This document shows, in pieces, positions 58,482-64,000 of a stretch of DNA of 64,000 bases. Below the pieces are notes generated by a model. It was not told where the DNA came from. It saw only the letters and a list, made by a program, of their open reading frames with translations, and did not search any database. This DNA comes from Spirodela intermedia (taxonomy: Eukaryota > Streptophyta > Magnoliopsida > Alismatales > Araceae): positions 4,506,892-4,570,891 of the forward strand of contig LR746265.1 of the NCBI GenBank assembly GCA_902729315.2. The letters run 5' to 3'. The position numbers and the translations under genes were made by a program. How positions within the stretch are numbered: position 1 is the stretch's first letter; the number at the start of each line of letters is the position of its first letter.

Positions 58482-61400
58482 ATGGACGATAATGAGAGCT
58501 GCAGCAGCAGAGCGGTGGATTCGTCGCTGACGCACACTAGGCAGCAGCGCCAGAAGCTCGATGTCTACAACGAGGTGCTCCGCCGCCTCAAGGACAGCGA
58601 GGACGCGGGGCTCCCCGGCTTCGATGACGAGCTCTGGGCTCACTTCAACCGCCTTCCTGTCCGGTAATTATCGCCATCCTGAGCCATTCTTGCCCCGCCC
58701 CCTCTTCCTTCTCTTGTTACCTTTGCATCGCTTCTCTTTCAGATGGGATAGTTGGCGTTTATATTTCATACCATCCTTCTCGCTTCGCTCTGTTGAAAAA
58801 CCTTGATTCCCCTTGACTCAGCTACGATCCTGCACTTCATGTTGGCGATCAAAGCATTGCTTCATGACTATCCTTCTTGGAGATCCGCTTTCTACGTCGT
58901 TATAGAATACGAAGAAATTCATTATCGTAGGGTTTCCTATCGATTTGAGGGATATGATTTGCTGGAGCGTGCCAAGTATACTACGGTTAACGGTGGAATT
59001 TTTCTGGAACGTAGATTAACGTTATCTGCGAGCTGTGAACGCAGGTATGCACTGGATGTGAATGTAGAAAGGGCTCAAGACGTTTTGATGCACAAAAGAT
59101 TGCTGCAGTTGGCGATGGAGTCATCTAATATGCCTGCATTTGATGTACGCATTGTTCAGGTGAAATACGCTCAACCGAAAATTGATAGTCTACCGTTTTC
59201 GTCATCTGACTCACTTGTTGCGTCCTATGGGGGCGGTAGACGCCTAAAGGGACTGGTTATCAGTTAGCTATCGGGCCTGAAGATATCCTTCGTCGCTCGG
59301 TATGCTGTGTTTTCAGTGGAAGCTGTCCCTTTGGACATAGGATAGGAGGTTTCGCGATGGACCGATTTCCCTCTAGGAAATATCGTTCGATCGTGACGTG
59401 CAGAAGTTCGTCTCCATTTTCAATAATTATTCCATGATTAATACTCTACTAAGATCCACGGGAAAATAGTACTACATTTAAGGTTATTGAGAAAAACTAT
59501 TCTGGAACGAGAACGTGATTATATTCAAACAGTAGACAGTTTTATGTACTTTGGGGCACACCTTCAGATAAACTTACTCGGAACAGCTAGGAATCTATTT
59601 GCAACGCCTGTCGTTCCATTCTATCGACTGTAAAATATCCTTGCCTTTTCGACAAGCCTTTTTCTCCGAGCCCTTTTCATTACAAAGTGCAACTTCCAGC
59701 TTTTGTTAACTCCTGCCATAGTTTTCCTCAACATTAGATTCATTTGTTCAACTCGTTTGGAACTAGTGAATAATACTGTCTGCTTAACACTTAGCCATGA
59801 AAACTGTTATCAAACGACATTGGTGTGGAAAACATATTTTCAATTAGATTTAAGTTTCAACCACTTAAACTTGTCATTGAACCGTATGATTATTCTATTA
59901 GCCATGGTTATGGCTCATAGAATGTTTTATTGGTCATCCCCAATCCAATAATTATGATAATCGATGACACTATGTGTTCCTTAGATAATAGAAATGTTTA
60001 CTTCATTTATTCTCGATGCACGAATAGAAAATTGATTGAGGGAATGCCTCTTGGCGACTATTTTATCATGCGAATTGACCATGTTGAAGAATTCTATGCA
60101 ATGATACTTGCATGTAAAACTGTAAGCTTAGTATGATGAAGGGTAAAGGAGAACAGAAAGTCAATTCGTCAAGACACGCAGTATATGCAGGAATGTAGGG
60201 GTTTAAAAGATCGCATGCTCCAGACATCTGAATAATATCTTCCGCGAGAAATGGAGTTGAGGAAAAGGAGATGGATTGGGCATACTAAACTTCCACAAAA
60301 ATGCTCCATTCGTCCTTCTAAGTTTTGAAATTCTCAAGTCTTTTCTCTATGTTCGAAGAAAAGTTGTAATCCTTATAGAGACCCTCCTGTTTCACACCTT
60401 TTTCTCCAACCAGAGTCCTTTCTTCTGAGACTCGATGAAATGCTTTATTAGCTTAGGTAAGCGAATAAGTGATCTCTCATATGTTGTCGTCTTACATAAA
60501 TGGCCATGCCTACCTCAGTTGACTTCCACCAGATATCAATGTTTTGACAGCCACTCGTTGAGGGTAAATGGTTGAAAGTTAGGTAAAAGGCGAGGCCTTA
60601 CCATACGTAGAGATTGTCCCGTTTTTGGAGTTGTTATTAGACCTTTTCTATCTGGACTGGGTAAGAATAAATTGAGATACGGAGTGGTAGCCCGTCATAG
60701 ATCTCTTGAGGCGTTAGTATCTCAGTAACACAGCATATGAAGTACAGTGTCCAGCTCATTCTGAGAAACATCCGCTCAATGTGCTTTGCATAGAATTAAA
60801 ACAGCTGCTTCATGTCATAGTATACTTTGGGCATTGTGGATCACAATATTTTTAAATTATTTGAAAAAGTCATGAATCAGGTTATATTCTCTTAGCAATA
60901 TTGAAAGGTCTTTTCCGATTTTCATTTCGAAAAAAGCAACTTGGAAAGCCTAAGTTCATTGAAACTAGCGTCCAACTGTTTGTGTGCTCTGGAAGTAGCG
61001 GCTTTTGCTTTTGTTCTTGCTTATTTCATTCTTGAATATTTCTCAGCTTCATGCATGTTGGGTGATGATTTTTCCGTCAATATGTACAGATTCGACATAT
61101 TATGACATTCTCCTTATCCCTATAGGTTCCTTCCGCTCATGATTCATTTGGTTCTGACTTGCACGGGGAAGATGAGGCACAGAGTTCCTATACTAACTTT
61201 CGTAAGAGAAGGTTATTCGCCTTTATCATAACTATGTCTTCAATTCGACCATTGTATTTTTATGCTCTATTTATCTATTACTTTCATGTTTTGATAAATT
61301 TGAATATGATAATTTAATTATTCTTCAGCATTCATCCTCCGCCTGCATTTGGGTCCTCACCTAATCTGGAGGCACTTGCTCTCGAAGCTAGTAGAGACAA

Positions 61401-63989
61401 AGAGCACGTTGAAGATGACGATTCTGTTACATATACGCAGCTACCCAGGTCCTTTTTTGTCTGTTTTTTTGATAGAAGCCTTAGTCATAAGTTTGATCTA
61501 CAATTTAATTCTTCTTCTATAGAGTTGCTGTCCGGTGTGATTCCCTTTAAACCGTTCCTTGCTTCCTTCTCAAAGATTCTTTTTGTTCATTCGTAGGTTG
61601 GACGTTGTTGACTTTAATAACAATATTTGTCTTTTAAGTTGGAGTCAAATTCACCTATTCTTGTTTTCTCTTTAATTAGCGTTTGCCATATTTAATTGAC
61701 TCCTTGATGAGTCAGATAAAAGAGCATTTCAATCTATTTTCTCTTTTGATATTTACCAGAAAGGTTAAATAGATATTAGATTCACCTGCATCCACCTTCG
61801 GCTTTGATCCAATGGTGGCATAAAATATTTAATGTACAGAAATGATAATTTTTTAAATATTGATTACGATAATAATTAGAATATTTGTTCGTTGATCAGA
61901 TGCCAAAAAGCTGGGATATGTACAAGATTGTGATTCAGTTGATCTCACGTAGGTGTGAGAAAGTTGGGAACCTAGGCATGCCCTATATTACATGACTTTG
62001 TCGACATTTTTTAAGGCACTGTTCTAGTGAAAAGTGGGTAAGATGCCTAAAGATCGGGGCTACCTAGACTAGTGGCATGAAAGGTTGCAATGGTGTCAGG
62101 ATTTCTGCAAATTCTGAAAACCCTAGTGCAGCCATTGGTTTATGCATTGGATCACGTTGTAAACGAGTGTCATATGTTGTGTTATGATAAATGCCGTACA
62201 CATCACATGAGGATTCAATGCACATAACACAATGGGAGTAGTTGAACTATGATTCACTGTGGGGGAAATGGCGTCAATTCCCATTTTTATCAACCTTGTG
62301 GCCAAAACGGATGTGCAAACACAGTTTCCGTTATGCACATCACACACTGGCAAAGCAATAGGTGAAAGTTGTTCGAAGTGGGTGCACAAGGCATCTCTCC
62401 TGTCCGACTAAGTGAAAGGTGGTGGAGCATTGTCCTGATTGCCTACAAAGCCTTAACCTCCGCGTAAGCTTGAGTCCAACTTGGCACCGTGCAAAAGCGA
62501 TATTCAGCATTAGTGCCCAAGATTGTGGAAGGAAAATGATCTCGATGAGTGTCACAAGTGGGAAATCACTTTCAATAGAAATCTCCTTTAATAGTATTAT
62601 TTACAACAATAATCTTACAAACTTCAAATATATCTGAAATCTAAGCAAATATCAAATGCACCAAATTGTCCTAAGACTGGTTCCCACTTGTTCTGTCAAT
62701 GATTAGAAGTTCTTCATAGGAAAAGTAACTTGAAAGGACATCAATGCTAAATTGATAAATTACAGCAGATAATGTGCCGCATGCTCTGTTTTTATCATCA
62801 AATTTTGATCAGAGTAATTATCCAAATTTTATGCGCTACATTAGTTTACCACTTATTCTACGATAGAAAATCTGTGAGGTAATCGTTCTAGAAGGTGTAT
62901 CCGCTTTCTTCTTCTAAGATTCATTTTTAGTTCCCAGAAGCTTAGGAACTTCTGTCTGGTCATAACTAAATGACTTTGGTTCGGATCAGTGTTGTTTTGT
63001 CCATGAGAATCTCTTTTTGAGATTTCTATATCCAAATTTATTTTTAAAGGCATGTCACTGGATGCTGTTTCAGGTTTACAATAGCCCTTTAGCATTGTTG
63101 GACGTGTAATGACAACAGTTTTGTGAAATATTTGCCTATAACATGCTTCCTCTTATTTCTATATTTTTTTTTAAGTACACGCAAAGCATCATGATATTTT
63201 CTTCTCAATGATTGATTCTTTCTGCCATATAATGATGGTGCAGGCCGTTACACGAAATTGCCTTTTCAGCAGATGACAAACCCAAGCTTCTCAATCAGGT
63301 AATCTCTGTTTGTCCCTTTTACTGTCTTAGTTTTCGCGGTGCCACCCAGACATGATCCAATATGAAGTGTAAAAAGTGGTAGGATAGTCCTTTGTCAGAT
63401 TTTGATATAGACTTCGTTCTCTTTTTCTCTTTAGTGCAAATACATTCTGTGAATTAGTTTTATATTTATAATTATAATATAATATTGCTTTATTGAGTGA
63501 TCATTAATGATTAATTGGATACCAATAAAATCATTCAGCTTATCGGTACGGTCATTAGTTTTGGCCTTTGTAGATGCTTATTGAACATTGGTGAGCATGA
63601 CTTATCTTGTCTTCCTACTTCAAAGAAGTAGGAAGACATTAGTCTCCATGGTGAATCTGTTATCGAATATGATATTTAATCCAATTTAAAACCGGACCAT
63701 CTTCATCTCAGATGGTTTACTTTATTGCCTTTGATTTATGATGAATTTATTTCTCCGATCCCTGTTTTTTGACTTTTGAACTAATTATGGGAAGAAGTGT
63801 GTAGAATCTTTGTAGTGCTTCATATAATGTATAATGCATTTTAAATGTGTCCGTAAACTATGAAAGTTCTGTGTTCAGTTGACGTGTCTGCTGTCTGAAC
63901 TTGGTCTAAACATTCAAGAAGCTCATGCCTTCTCGACAAATGATGGCTATTCATTGGATGTGTTTCTTGTCGATGGCTGGCCATATGAG
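58482..63989 (+). CDS. ACT-domain Raf-like protein kinase, STY8/STY17/STY46 type (5' part only)
   Basis: The gene begins at 58482 ([12 protein letters not shown]) and is cut by the window's right edge, within the intron after exon 6. Exons so far are 58482-58663, 59045-59159, 61126-61211, 61329-61448, 63244-63298 and 63879-63989, coding 223 residues in one frame. The N-terminal block [20 protein letters not shown] and [33 protein letters not shown] is diagnostic of this family. [22 protein letters not shown] follows. The start of the ACT domain is [56 protein letters not shown] (given here as two exon pieces). The kinase domain is not in this window. Relatives phosphorylate transit peptides of plastid preproteins in the cytosol. 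Exon 3 ends at AG|GTTATT; a GTAAGA nine bases earlier would break the phase. Confidence 0.92.
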
Positions 63990-64000
63990 GTAATCCCGCC

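Overview
This window is nuclear DNA from a flowering plant. Nearly all genes carry GT-AG introns, several products have plastid or mitochondrial presequences, and every recognisable family is plant-type (delta-class phospholipase D, sterol methyltransferase 2, CDSP32, PPR proteins, ACT-domain STY kinase, plastid threonine synthase). The single-exon genes are strongly GC3-rich while introns and intergenic DNA are AT-rich. That contrast suggests a monocot or an early-diverging angiosperm, but I cannot name the species. No rRNA, tRNA, CRISPR array or intact transposon was recognised.

Layout, left to right. 1-3605 is non-genic with microsatellites. 3606-4859 (-) is a five-exon NEP1-interacting RING-H2 E3 ligase. 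6947-10100 (-) is a seven-exon prolyl 4-hydroxylase whose fourth intron holds a near-identical tandem duplication. 10836-12455 (-) is an intronless P-class PPR protein. 13319-14301 (+) is an unnamed three-exon gene. 15720-16260 (-) is a small zinc-ribbon-like protein of the At4g08330 type. 16915-17256 (-) is a LYRM2-like LYR-motif protein. 19733-20440 (+) resembles syringolide-induced protein 14-1-1. 21131-22546 (-) is an intronless PLS-class PPR protein. 23047-23994 (-) is CDSP32, divergent from 24898-25989 (+), SMT2. 27433-33117 (+) is a 14-exon Hiat1/TetA-like MFS transporter. 33808-44338 (+) is a ten-exon phospholipase D delta, convergent with 44923-48836 (-), a DCAF8-like WD40 protein with an apparent frame break in its last exon. 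49630-51306 (+) is intronless plastid threonine synthase. 51307-58481 is a long non-genic stretch with a four-copy repeat of about 200 bp. 58482-63989 (+) is the first six exons of an ACT-domain STY kinase that runs off the right edge.

This is ordinary plant chromosome, not an operon or gene cluster. Several genes share stress or signalling themes (RING-H2 ligase, CDSP32, PLD delta, syringolide-induced type), but nothing in the sequence shows a functional link. I found no new multi-gene system. The points worth a second look are three local repeat families, a one-base frame conflict in DCAF8, a GC-AG intron in PLD delta, very short exons in the MFS gene, and one conserved-looking gene without a known function. 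Exon joins were worked out by hand from splice consensus, reading phase and remembered family sequences. Every multi-exon gene called complete, except DCAF8 as noted, gives an uninterrupted frame whose exon lengths sum to whole codons.
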